Below are positions 1 through 7,132 of a DNA stretch of 8,236 bases, piece after piece. The stretch is taken from the NCBI GenBank assembly GCA_003161815.1, contig PMNN01000210.1, positions 8,690 through 16,925 on the forward strand. Direction: 5' to 3'. How positions within the stretch are numbered: the first letter of the stretch is position 1; each line of letters opens with the position of its first letter. The stretch comes from Methanobacterium sp. (GTDB lineage Archaea > Methanobacteriota > Methanobacteria > Methanobacteriales > Methanobacteriaceae). The translations under genes and the position numbers were made by a program. The notes under the pieces are model-generated. The model was not told where the DNA came from. It worked only from the letters and a program-made list of their open reading frames with translations, and did no database searches.

Positions 1-15
1 AATATTCAAAGTTTT

Positions 16-1134
16 ATGAAAAAAATGAAAAAAAAAGCAATTAAAACATGCATAGTGGCAATGTCATTTGAAAAAGCATTTTCAACTCCACTTACAAATC
101 TAAAAAATATATTAGTTAAAATATCTACCAATGTAGATGTTATAGCAGGCAGTGAAAAACAATTTATTTATAATGATGAAAATTTCGATCTTCATTATAT
201 CCCCTACAAATCATCCGGAAAATTTTTCAATAAGTTAATTAATTATCTGACCTTAGAAATTAAGACTTCGATTGAACTATTCAAGATAGCTCCATTAGAT
301 TACTGCATTTTCTTCAGTCAAAACGGTTCTATTTTACCATTCTTATCATCGAAATTATTAAATAAAAATACTCTATGGTTATTACCTTCCTATAATAAAG
401 AGATGCAAAATTATACTGGAGATAAATTAGCTATATTTTCTATTATCATTAGCAGATTATGCATATCTCTAGTGGATAAATTACTAATTTACTCTTCGAG
501 TTTGAAAGAACTTTGGAACTTAGCAAACCACGAAAATAAAATTTTAATATATAATGAGCACTTTCTTAATTTTAATTTATTCCAAGAAAATATAGATTTT
601 AATGATCGAGATAACATCGTAGGCTTCATTGGACGTTTAAGTAAAGAAAAAGGTGTATTAAATTTTATTGAAGCAATTACCATCCTTTCGAATTCAGATG
701 CAAATTTAAAGTATTTATTAATCGGTTCAGGTCCATTAAAAGAACAAATAGAAATTTTATCTAAGGAAAATGAGTTAAATAATCTAGAAATGATTGATTG
801 GATAGAATATGATGACATTCCAACTTTTATTAATCGTTTAAAAATTATCGTTATTCCTTCTTATACAGAAGGATTGCCAAATGTGCTACTGGAATCAATG
901 GCTTGTGGTACTCCGGTTTTAGCAACTCCTGTTGGAACTATTCCTGAGATAATTAAAGATGGTGAAACTGGTTTTATATTGCAAGATAATTCACCAGAGA
1001 CAATAGCAAATAACATTATGAGGGTATTAAACACTTCTAATCTGAAAAAAATTACTGAAAATGCACATCTTTTAGTAGAGGAAAGATTTAACTATGAAAA
1101 TGTAGTGAAAATGTGGAAAAATCTTATAAAATGA
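16..1134 (+). CDS. GT4-family glycosyltransferase (GT-B fold)
   Basis: Likely a cytosolic, membrane-associated, retaining glycosyltransferase that moves a sugar from a nucleotide donor to a lipid-linked glycan. The C-terminal half (about residues 200-335) carries the glycosyl-transferase group 1 signature. This comprises the phosphate-binding strand VGFIGRLSKEKG (203-213, with R207 and K212), IGSGP (236-240), and PSYTEGLPNVLLESMACGTP (281-300) with the EX7E pair E285/E293 that holds the donor. It ends with VGTIPEIIKDGETGF. The N-terminal acceptor half is divergent, so acceptor and sugar cannot be named. Length (372 aa) is normal for the family. The start is uncertain: the ATG at 16 has no convincing ribosome site, a second ATG lies at 25, and the frame is open to the left window edge, so the gene may begin earlier. 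It is followed by a hairpin and then the TTG-started membrane protein on the same strand. Confidence 0.93.
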   Translation: MKKMKKKAIKTCIVAMSFEKAFSTPLTNLKNILVKISTNVDVIAGSEKQFIYNDENFDLHYIPYKSSGKFFNKLINYLTLEIKTSIELFKIAPLDYCIFFSQNGSILPFLSSKLLNKNTLWLLPSYNKEMQNYTGDKLAIFSIIISRLCISLVDKLLIYSSSLKELWNLANHENKILIYNEHFLNFNLFQENIDFNDRDNIVGFIGRLSKEKGVLNFIEAITILSNSDANLKYLLIGSGPLKEQIEILSKENELNNLEMIDWIEYDDIPTFINRLKIIVIPSYTEGLPNVLLESMACGTPVLATPVGTIPEIIKDGETGFILQDNSPETIANNIMRVLNTSNLKKITENAHLLVEERFNYENVVKMWKNLIK

Positions 1135-1163
1135 TCATTTAGCCATATTTTATAAGAATGATC
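1122..1163 (+). terminator. Overlapping inverted repeats, possible terminator after the GT4 gene
   Basis: Two mutually exclusive hairpins overlap the stop codon. The first pairs TCTTATAAAAT (1122-1132) with ATTTTATAAGA (1147-1157), 11 perfect pairs around a 14-base loop. The second pairs GATCATT (1133-1139) with AATGATC (1157-1163) and is followed by TTTT at 1164-1167. A T-run after the last base of the gene fits archaeal or intrinsic termination, but the stems are AT-rich and weak. The structure is seen directly; its role is inferred. Confidence 0.4.
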
Positions 1164-1368
1164 TTTTAATAAGATTCATGCATAAAGCAATTAACATTCA
1201 TATTTCGATCATCTGAATAAGCTCCAGAAATAATAACACTTAAATGAGTTTAATGAAATTAAATTACTTTATTACGTAAAAATATTTGATTAATAAATCT
1301 TGAAGATGAATTTATTCGTTCATTAAAGTAAATTCTAAATTAAAAAATTATTATTAAACAAAAATTCT

Positions 1369-1373
1369 AGGAG
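1369..1373 (+). promoter_or_regulatory. Ribosome binding site fixing a TTG start
   Basis: AGGAG lies 7 bases before the TTG at 1381. No ATG or GTG occurs in frame near it, and the next in-frame Met is at residue 60 inside a membrane segment, so this site decides the start of the 612-residue protein. The rest of the 246-bp gap (1135-1380) is AT-rich with no convincing coding. It contains the palindrome TTACGTAA (1272-1279) and TATA-like stretches near 1280 and 1335 that cannot be told from background. Confidence 0.8.
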
Positions 1374-1380
1374 TTAAATT

Positions 1381-3219
1381 TTGAACAACTATCATTTAGA
1401 GAAACTATTAGGGATTTTGAGTTTTGTCTTAATAATAATAATCTCTATCATCATTTTTAAAACACCTTCAGCTCAAGGTTATGAATTATCAATTTACAGT
1501 GCTTATCCCCCATATTTTTGGTTTTTAATTCTTTTAAGCACATCAATAGGGTTATTCATCATGTATAATCAATTAAACAAATCCAAATCTAACTGGTGGT
1601 TTTTAGGGTTTTTTATAATAATTTTTACCAACATTATTTTTTTAAGCTTACCTCTCATTAGAGGATATGCAATATACCCTTCTGGCGATGCATTAACTCA
1701 CTTAGGTGCAGTTTATAATATACTACAAACAGGATATTTAGAAATTACTGATTATTATCCTTCTATTCACATTATGATAGCTATAATCAAAACCTTTACT
1801 AAATGGAGTGATATGCAAGTAATAACTTTAATCTACATTTCTGGTTATCTATTCTATTTATTAGGTGTACATTTATTAGCTAAAGTTGTATCTCTTAACC
1901 AGAAGCAAACATTGTTAATAACAATTCTTTCTACCCCGTTGATTTTTTCTTACTTGTTAACTTCCATCTTTCCGTTTATATTTGCGATTTATATGATACC
2001 TTATTTATTGTACTTCTATTTTTCTGGAGAAAAAGGTGTAAACATCATTCAGAATCGAATTTTATTAATATTAATTGCACTGGCCATAACATTTCTACAC
2101 CCTATAGTCACAATTTTGGTTATTTTAATGTTGACAGGACTTATTTTTACAGGTGATGTTTACAAAAAAATGAGTAAATCACATCTAAATTTATCTAAAT
2201 ATTCTTTAAGACTTCCGCTTATAATATTTATAGTGTTAATCACATGGTATTTATCTTTCATTGGAATCCAAAGAGATATATCGCGGGTTTACAATTCCCT
2301 ACTAAATGGAATTGGTGGTGGTGTTATTAATAATCAATTAAATACTCTAAGCACTGCCAATATTACATTATTACAGACTTTTCAATTATTTTTTTATAAG
2401 TACGGTGATATTTTAATTTATCTTTTAATTTTCTTAGTGTTGTCATCAGTATTATTCTTTAAATTCATTCGAAGATCTAAAAAAATTAATTTAAACAGTT
2501 TAAACTTTCTAATGCTCGCAATTGTTACAATGATAATATGTTCTAGTTTTTTAGTTTTTAACCTTATCATAGCTGAACCTATAAGGATTTTAGCACTTCC
2601 AATGATAATGGTTATAATTAGCATAGGATTGGTGTATTATGATATAATTGGAAATAAAGCTGTGGATTCGACTCGAAATAAAATTTATTCTTATCTAATG
2701 CTTATATTAATAATATCTACGATGTTTATAGGTATGCTAAATGTTTATGGCTCTCCAAGAACTGTAGAAATGAATTTACAAGTAACTAATATGGATTTAA
2801 GCGGAATGGATTGGTCTATGAACTATATGGATAAGAATATTAAATTGTCTCATGCAGAAATTACTGTAGAACGATTTGAAGATTTAAGACTTCGAACATA
2901 TGAATTCAATAAACTATACTACACTAAAATTAGTAATTACGCATCTCAACTAATTTTTTATATAGATCAAAATGAGACTCCATCACATTTTGGATACGAT
3001 AAAAATTATCCGATTTCCGAAACCTTTGGAAATAAAGATTATTATATGATAATAACTAAAGAAGGATTAATTGGTATCAACGTACTACCAGAAAATGTCA
3101 GAGATAAAGGACATCAGTATACAGAAGATGATTTAAAAACACTAAACAATGATTATACTGCCAATCTTATCTATAATAATGGAGAATTTCAGGGATGGAA
3201 GATTTATGGTCAGAGATAA
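1381..3219 (+). CDS. Multi-spanning GT-C-like membrane glycosyltransferase or polymerase (putative)
   Basis: A 612-residue membrane protein with roughly 12-14 hydrophobic spans between residues 9 and 455, then a hydrophilic C-terminal domain of about 155 residues (456-612), probably on the outer face. The first large outside loop holds SGDALTHLG (101-109, D103/H107), followed by GYLEITDYYPSIHI (118-131). Charged residues at this position resemble the acidic catalytic loop of GT-C enzymes that use polyprenyl-phosphate sugars. EPIRIL (399-404) before a late span also recalls GT-C proteins. The oligosaccharyltransferase WWDYG motif is absent; the soluble part has only MDWSM (476-480), so this is not a plain AglB/STT3. 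With a flippase and transferases nearby and no other polymerase candidate in view, it could add sugars outside or polymerise units. Start is TTG, fixed by AGGAG. It converges with the next gene, with 8 bp between stop codons. Function is inferred; membrane topology is clear. Confidence 0.75.
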   Translation: MNNYHLEKLLGILSFVLIIIISIIIFKTPSAQGYELSIYSAYPPYFWFLILLSTSIGLFIMYNQLNKSKSNWWFLGFFIIIFTNIIFLSLPLIRGYAIYPSGDALTHLGAVYNILQTGYLEITDYYPSIHIMIAIIKTFTKWSDMQVITLIYISGYLFYLLGVHLLAKVVSLNQKQTLLITILSTPLIFSYLLTSIFPFIFAIYMIPYLLYFYFSGEKGVNIIQNRILLILIALAITFLHPIVTILVILMLTGLIFTGDVYKKMSKSHLNLSKYSLRLPLIIFIVLITWYLSFIGIQRDISRVYNSLLNGIGGGVINNQLNTLSTANITLLQTFQLFFYKYGDILIYLLIFLVLSSVLFFKFIRRSKKINLNSLNFLMLAIVTMIICSSFLVFNLIIAEPIRILALPMIMVIISIGLVYYDIIGNKAVDSTRNKIYSYLMLILIISTMFIGMLNVYGSPRTVEMNLQVTNMDLSGMDWSMNYMDKNIKLSHAEITVERFEDLRLRTYEFNKLYYTKISNYASQLIFYIDQNETPSHFGYDKNYPISETFGNKDYYMIITKEGLIGINVLPENVRDKGHQYTEDDLKTLNNDYTANLIYNNGEFQGWKIYGQR

Positions 3220-3227
3220 ATTTGGAT

Positions 3228-5027
3228 TTAATTAAGAGTGCTTTTTATAATCTTAGCTATTCTTTCAGATGATTTACCATCTTTTAAGTAAGTTTGTTCA
3301 TAAACAAATTTAGACCGAGCTTCGCTCAATTTTTTATTTAATTCTTCATTATTTGCGATTTCAATTATGGAATTTATTAGATCCCTAATATTGGTGACTT
3401 CTACCGCTACATTGCCGGAAATATAAACTGATTTGTTGTTGTTAAAATTTATGCCAATTATAGGTTTTTCTAGCAAAGCAGCTTCTAAACCAACAGTTGA
3501 AGATTCTAATAATAAAATATCAGAATTTATTAAAAGTTTTGTTATATCATCGTTAATATCTTTAATAAAAACTTTATTAGGAAATTTTTTGGAAAAATCT
3601 TGGTAAATGTCTTTATTTTCTAATGGATGCGGTTTTATAATCAATTTGAATTCTTCAGATTTGTTCATGAATGTTCCAATTTTATCAACAATTTTTAAAT
3701 TAACTTTTATATTTGTTGGTTGAGTTGCAAATAATAAAGTTTTGTAAGGTTTTCCTGATTTGCTTTGAATATTAATGTTTGCTAAATTATCGTAATAAGG
3801 ACTACCTGTGATTTCAATGTCCTCTGGGGATATACCAGCTTCTAATAAAATTTTTTTAGTGTATTCACCCCAAACACAAATTTTATCAGATATTAGGTTA
3901 AACATTAGTTTCGGTTGATTATATAGGCCATGCTGAATCTCGAAAACAGGTATATTTCTTTGTTTAGCAGGTAATATACCGGCTCTTGTTACTTCAGATC
4001 TATCATCACCAATTAAAACGATGTCTGGAGATAAATCATCGAATAATGTTTCTGCAATTTCCATCTTTCTTAATAAATAAGGCAATTCTTTTTTGATTAT
4101 AGAATAAAGCTCGTCTTTTAGCCATTGTAAATTTACATTTTCATATTCAAAAACTTTATCTAAAACTCCAGAACGATCAAATAGTTCATCCAATAATTTT
4201 TTGGTTTCTTTTAATTTTCCTTTAAATTTAAATTTTTGTATTGTTTTGAATTTTAAATTTTTATCCTTTAAATCTGTATTTTGGGATAAGAAATAGATAT
4301 CGAATTCTTTTTTTAAAAATTCATTTTCTATCACGGGAATAATATTGTTAAGATAATTTTTATAGATTGCATCCACTAATATCTTTTTTTTAGTTGATTT
4401 ATGACTTGAATTTTCACGTATTTTAATATAAAGTCCAATTTCTTTAAATAAAGATTTGAATCCTTTAAAATTCATTAAATTAAAAAAAAAATTTCTAATC
4501 TTTCGATAAACGCTATTGTAAATACTTGAATATCTTACTTCAAGATTATGAGAAGCAGATTCTATTATTTTACCAGCTAGAGAATTACTATTTTCAGAAA
4601 ATACAGAATATACATTCTCATCTTTTATCAAACATTGATAGGTTAAAAATTGAGATAAATGTTCATAAATATCCCATATTATTCCACATTTTAATACTGT
4701 TGAAAAATTTTTACCATTAAAATTTAGAGCATCTTTATTTATCCATATGTTGTTTAAATTATCAGTTATTTCTCTACTTTTCGTTTCAACATCAAATGTC
4801 CAATTACAATCAATTTCAAATGTATTTTCAAATCCATTGCTTTTTGAAATTGATATTATTCTATGGTCAGACGAAAAAATTCTAGTTTCATTATGTTTCA
4901 TTATCTCCTTAATTTTAGGCGAAATTATATATTTAATTTCAATTTTCCTTAAAAGAATTTCTAGACTTTTTAATGGTTCATAAGTTGAATAGATGGGTTC
5001 TAAAATTACCAAAACTTTTTTAGTCAT
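3228..5027 (-). CDS. GT-B-like capsule/surface polysaccharide transferase with long N-terminal extension
   Basis: A 599-residue soluble protein. From about residue 214 it looks like a two-lobed GT-B enzyme of the capsule-polysaccharide/CDP-glycerol glycerophosphotransferase-like group. Its motifs are LIGDDRSE (338-345), EIQHGLYNQP (363-372, H366), VWGEYTKKILLEAGI (385-399), ITGSPYYDNL (406-415), IIKPHPLE (463-470, H467) and LLLESSTVGLEAALLEKPIIGIN (505-527, with E508/S509/S510). The HG, KPHP and ESS motifs form the donor site in these families. Residues 1-210 have weak Rossmann-like character (KKVLVILEP at 3-10) and match nothing I recognise. It is the second gene of a - strand pair, starting 12 bp after the methyltransferase stop with its own strong ribosome site. 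The substrate may be a nucleotide sugar or a CDP-polyol; sequence alone does not decide. Very AT-rich, rich in Lys, Asn and Ile. Confidence 0.82.
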   Translation of the reverse strand: MTKKVLVILEPIYSTYEPLKSLEILLRKIEIKYIISPKIKEIMKHNETRIFSSDHRIISISKSNGFENTFEIDCNWTFDVETKSREITDNLNNIWINKDALNFNGKNFSTVLKCGIIWDIYEHLSQFLTYQCLIKDENVYSVFSENSNSLAGKIIESASHNLEVRYSSIYNSVYRKIRNFFFNLMNFKGFKSLFKEIGLYIKIRENSSHKSTKKKILVDAIYKNYLNNIIPVIENEFLKKEFDIYFLSQNTDLKDKNLKFKTIQKFKFKGKLKETKKLLDELFDRSGVLDKVFEYENVNLQWLKDELYSIIKKELPYLLRKMEIAETLFDDLSPDIVLIGDDRSEVTRAGILPAKQRNIPVFEIQHGLYNQPKLMFNLISDKICVWGEYTKKILLEAGISPEDIEITGSPYYDNLANINIQSKSGKPYKTLLFATQPTNIKVNLKIVDKIGTFMNKSEEFKLIIKPHPLENKDIYQDFSKKFPNKVFIKDINDDITKLLINSDILLLESSTVGLEAALLEKPIIGINFNNNKSVYISGNVAVEVTNIRDLINSIIEIANNEELNKKLSEARSKFVYEQTYLKDGKSSERIAKIIKSTLN

Positions 5028-5031
5028 TAAT

Positions 5032-5036
5032 TCACC
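5032..5036 (-). promoter_or_regulatory. Ribosome binding site of the GT-B gene
   Basis: On the - strand GGTGA stands 4 bases before the ATG at 5027, inside the 12-bp gap after the methyltransferase stop (5042-5040). It matches the archaeal anti-Shine-Dalgarno core and supports both the start and translation from a shared transcript. Confidence 0.8.
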
Positions 5037-5039
5037 AAA

Positions 5040-5867
5040 TTATAATTTATATTGTTTTTTTCCGATATATATCAAGAAAGGACTAAAATTTTTGCTTTCT
5101 AATTTATTAGCCAAATTCAGTTTTTCCAAAGCTTTAAATATAATGCTTAAACCAATATTTATCCAAAAAAAAGCAAAATATATTATATTCTTAATTTTGT
5201 TATTCCTATTTTCAAAGTAAATTAGAAAAAAATCGAATATACCATAGTAGCCTGAGTATAGAGTTTTTAATCTTTTATCATTAAAAAGATCAAGGAATTT
5301 GTTAATATCCATTATTTTTAGATTGTGCATTTTTATTAACTCTTTCCCTGCAAAGTAATTACTTAATGAATGATTTATTCCACTGAAGTTTGGAATTGTA
5401 ATCAAGAGATAACCATTTTCTTTTAGAAGATTGTAATGTTTTTCTATAATTTCTTCAACATTATCAAAATGCTCAATAAATCCAAAGGATACGACTATGT
5501 CAAATGAATTCTTGTATTTAAATTGAATTTCAGAAGATAAGAAATCAACTTCTAATACATTTTTTGGATCGCAACCATTAAATTCAAAAACTTCTCTATT
5601 CAATTCGCATCCATGTTTAGAATACTCTATTCCAAATGGCACGTAACCCATTTTACGATTAAATTCTATAAGTTTAATACCGGGAGCAGATCCAACTTCC
5701 AAAATTTCTAAAGGACCTTTAGGTAAATAATTTTCAATTATTTTCCAAAAAATCATTTCACTATAGCTTAAAAATCTCCTTTTTTTTAAGTAAAATTTAT
5801 TTTCAAGCTGTTTTTCGTAATCTGTATCCCAATGTTTTTTTGTACTCAACTTTTTAACTTTCATCAT
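5040..5867 (-). CDS. Class I SAM-dependent methyltransferase
   Basis: A 275-residue methyltransferase of the Methyltransf_11/23 (UbiG-like) type. Motif I is ILEVGSAPG (55-63), a variant of the usual GxGxG loop. The acidic residue that binds the SAM ribose is E81 in FGIEYS (78-83). The post-I acid is D108 in EVDFL (106-110), motif II is FDIVVSFGFIEHF (122-134), and motif III is LLKENGYLLITIPNF (147-161). These show the fold and cofactor. The target is unknown; next to glycosyltransferases, O-methylation of a sugar or lipid-linked intermediate is plausible. Residues 227-247 form a hydrophobic or amphipathic stretch that could anchor it to the membrane. The start is one of two adjacent ATGs (5867 or 5864); neither has a strong ribosome site (TTGAG about 8 bases upstream). 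First gene of the - strand pair, with a TATA-like promoter just before it. Confidence 0.88.
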   Translation of the reverse strand: MMKVKKLSTKKHWDTDYEKQLENKFYLKKRRFLSYSEMIFWKIIENYLPKGPLEILEVGSAPGIKLIEFNRKMGYVPFGIEYSKHGCELNREVFEFNGCDPKNVLEVDFLSSEIQFKYKNSFDIVVSFGFIEHFDNVEEIIEKHYNLLKENGYLLITIPNFSGINHSLSNYFAGKELIKMHNLKIMDINKFLDLFNDKRLKTLYSGYYGIFDFFLIYFENRNNKIKNIIYFAFFWINIGLSIIFKALEKLNLANKLESKNFSPFLIYIGKKQYKL

Positions 5868-5887
5868 TCATAATTACTCAATTAATG

Positions 5888-5913
5888 ATGATATCATTTT
5901 CTATATTTTAAAC
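5888..5913 (-). promoter_or_regulatory. Putative archaeal promoter of the methyltransferase/GT-B pair
   Basis: On the - strand GTTTAAAATATA (5913-5902) resembles a TATA box. A start of transcription about 25 bases on, near 5880, would leave a leader of about a dozen bases. Between the box and the gene is a perfect 10-bp palindrome, ATGATATCAT (5888-5897), placed where a regulator could block transcription. Upstream is another short inverted repeat, GATTAA/TTAATC (5916-5921 and 5927-5932). In such AT-rich DNA the TATA match could be chance. Confidence 0.4.
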
Positions 5914-5973
5914 TAGATTAAAAAAATTAATCTTTTTCCGCTATTTAATCCAATAAAAATATTGATAAATAGA

Positions 5974-6888
5974 TTAGCAATAATAAGTTAAGTGTTTTAT
6001 TCTGTTGAAATAATACCGTAATTCTTCTTTATCCTCATCAAATACATTATCAGACTTTAATAATGGGCGTATTTCTTTTTTTATCATTTTAGCAGGTGAA
6101 AAATGCATAATTGATGTACTACACCTAATTCATCGGTTATACTTTTATATTCACCCAAACCATCAGTGGTTAGCGAATAAAATTTTTTATTTCTTGTTGA
6201 TGATTTTATAAATCTTTTTATGGTCTTATATCCTTTATCAGGGGTTATTTCTTCAGTTACTGAAATATTTAGTATGTAGTCGTATAAGGTTAAACGGTAG
6301 TGTCTTTGTCCGTTACGTTTAATCCACTGCTCATCATAGCAGTAATAACCTGAATAATCCGCTTTTATGTTTTCTATTCTGTTTTCCAGCTTTTTAGTTT
6401 GCCAGTTTCTTATGGATGTGAAAGAAGGTGAGACACCTAAGAATGTTTGGAAGTCTGTTGCTGTTTTACGCAGCGATCGATAACCTGTTTCTATAAATGA
6501 TTTCAATTTATCTGTGAAAACATTTGCATACCTGTGATGAGGCTTTATCACTGCATCCAGCCTGGTTACGAACCTTTTACCACAGTTATACATTTGTATC
6601 GTCGTAAATAAATCTTCTGCGACCCTAACTCACCTAAAATCGGGTTTCTTTCTTGATATTCCTGTTTAATCACATTTTTTGACCCACATTTGAGACATGT
6701 CGCTTTAAAATACTCCAAATGATTATCAGCGAGTAAATGCAACGATTAATTCACATAGAGGCGTTTCAGAACTTGAAACCTTTCGACAATAACTTCTTCA
6801 AAATCGGGTTTTTCAACACCAAAATCGAAAAGGTTAAGTTGTATGGAAGCAATACTAGAACTGAAAGTAGTTATAATTCACTTGTCAT
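5974..6888 (-). pseudogene. Broken DDE transposase gene (zinc-ribbon, Mutator/IS256-like catalytic core)
   Basis: One transposase is readable across successive frames on the - strand. From about 6874 to 6749 it reads a segment with LFDFGVEKPDFEEV, then an in-frame TAA (6748-6746). It goes on with LADNHLEYFKATCLKCGSK (CLKC at 6697-6686) to YLRRYKC (6590). One base is missing there, and the next frame continues YNCGKRF, so the second zinc cysteine pair (CYNC) spans the break. That frame (6590-6087) holds a helix-turn-helix-like part, the first catalytic Asp in CYDEQW, the second in TTDGLGEY, and QLCIFHLLK with the C-x-x-H motif of IS256/Mutator enzymes. At the A-run 6090-6087 another base is missing, and MIKKEIRPLLK continues to a stop at 5974. 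The C-terminal part with the third catalytic acid is absent. An ATG at 6888 would require a further one-base loss near 6873. Inactive. It is less AT-rich than its neighbours. Confidence 0.85.
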
Positions 6889-6926
6889 GTTAATATATCT
6901 ACTCTCACCTTATATTTATCTTTAAC

Positions 6927-6938
6927 GGATTTAAATCC
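6927..6938. repeat. 12-bp perfect palindrome in the transposase leader
   Basis: GGATTTAAATCC reads the same on both strands and sits about 40 bases upstream of the likely transposase start. It may be a binding site for the transposase or a regulator, or chance. A second small hairpin, GTTTCA/TGAAAC (6763-6768 and 6774-6779), lies within the pseudogene. Confidence 0.5.
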
Positions 6939-7003
6939 AAATTTAAGCTTTATGAGACAAAGAATTAATGGATTATTTTGAAATTTCGATTTAGCGCTCA
7001 ACA

Positions 7004-7023
7004 CCCAATAACTTTACAGCCCC
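7004..7023 (-). repeat. Probable single surviving insertion-sequence end
   Basis: The 20-base stretch running leftward from 7023 on the - strand (GGGGCTGTAAAG...) marks a switch from AT-rich spacer to the transposase leader. The G-rich outer tip is typical of terminal inverted repeats. The partner end is not in this window, so the boundary is inferred. Confidence 0.45.
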
Positions 7024-7070
7024 GAAAAAAACTAAGACCCTAAATAAGTTATTAAAACAAAATATTTTCT

Positions 7071-7132
7071 CAATTTTAAACTTCAGTAATGCGAATACCA
7101 AAAAAGCAGGTATTAATTGTTCTATAAAATTG
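7071..7132. repeat. Nested inverted repeats in the spacer after the flippase gene
   Basis: The outer arms CAATTTTA (7071-7078) and TAAAATTG (7125-7132) enclose the inner arms AATACC (7094-7099) and GGTATT (7109-7114), which bound a 9-base A-rich loop. On the - strand this lies 39 bases past the flippase stop and the loop reads as a run of six T. It could be a 3' stem or terminator for the flippase transcript. The 147-bp spacer 7024-7170 holds no other supportable gene. A 4-bp hairpin CTAA/TTAG (7154-7164) and a palindrome over the stop codon, CAATTAATTG (7172-7181), are also present. Confidence 0.35.

Larger units (their letters stand above)
5974..7023 (-). mobile_element. Remnant insertion sequence, 3' part deleted
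   Basis: The element carries the broken transposase plus about 135 bp of leader. The upstream edge is placed at 7023, where the - strand begins GGGGCTGTAAAGTTATTGGG (7023-7004), which looks like an insertion-sequence terminus. The leader contains a TATA-like AAATATAA and GGTGA (6909-6905). No matching inverted end or target duplication is visible near 5870-5990, and the transposase C-terminus is missing, so the downstream part was lost by deletion. I could not assign a named family with certainty; the ISNCY/ISM1-like group of methanogens is one candidate, from memory only. It lies between the flippase and the methyltransferase, in the same orientation as both. Confidence 0.65.

Noticed and set aside
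489..818. 109-residue open frame on the - strand inside the GT4 gene
   Set aside because: Antisense shadow of a well-conserved glycosyltransferase; no ribosome site or recognisable domain.
2418..2624. 68-residue - strand frame inside the membrane protein
   Set aside because: Shadow of AT-rich membrane-span codons; composition explains it.
4526..5220. Three + strand frames (4526-4720, 4747-4983, 4993-5220) opposite the GT-B and methyltransferase genes
   Set aside because: Antisense to genes with clear motifs; no homology or starts worth keeping.
6763..6779. GTTTCA...TGAAAC hairpin considered as a CRISPR repeat fragment
   Set aside because: Single copy with no spacer-repeat periodicity, and it lies within the transposase reading frame.
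6737..6925. 62-residue + strand frame
   Set aside because: Antisense to the N-terminal part of the transposase pseudogene, which reads convincingly on the other strand.
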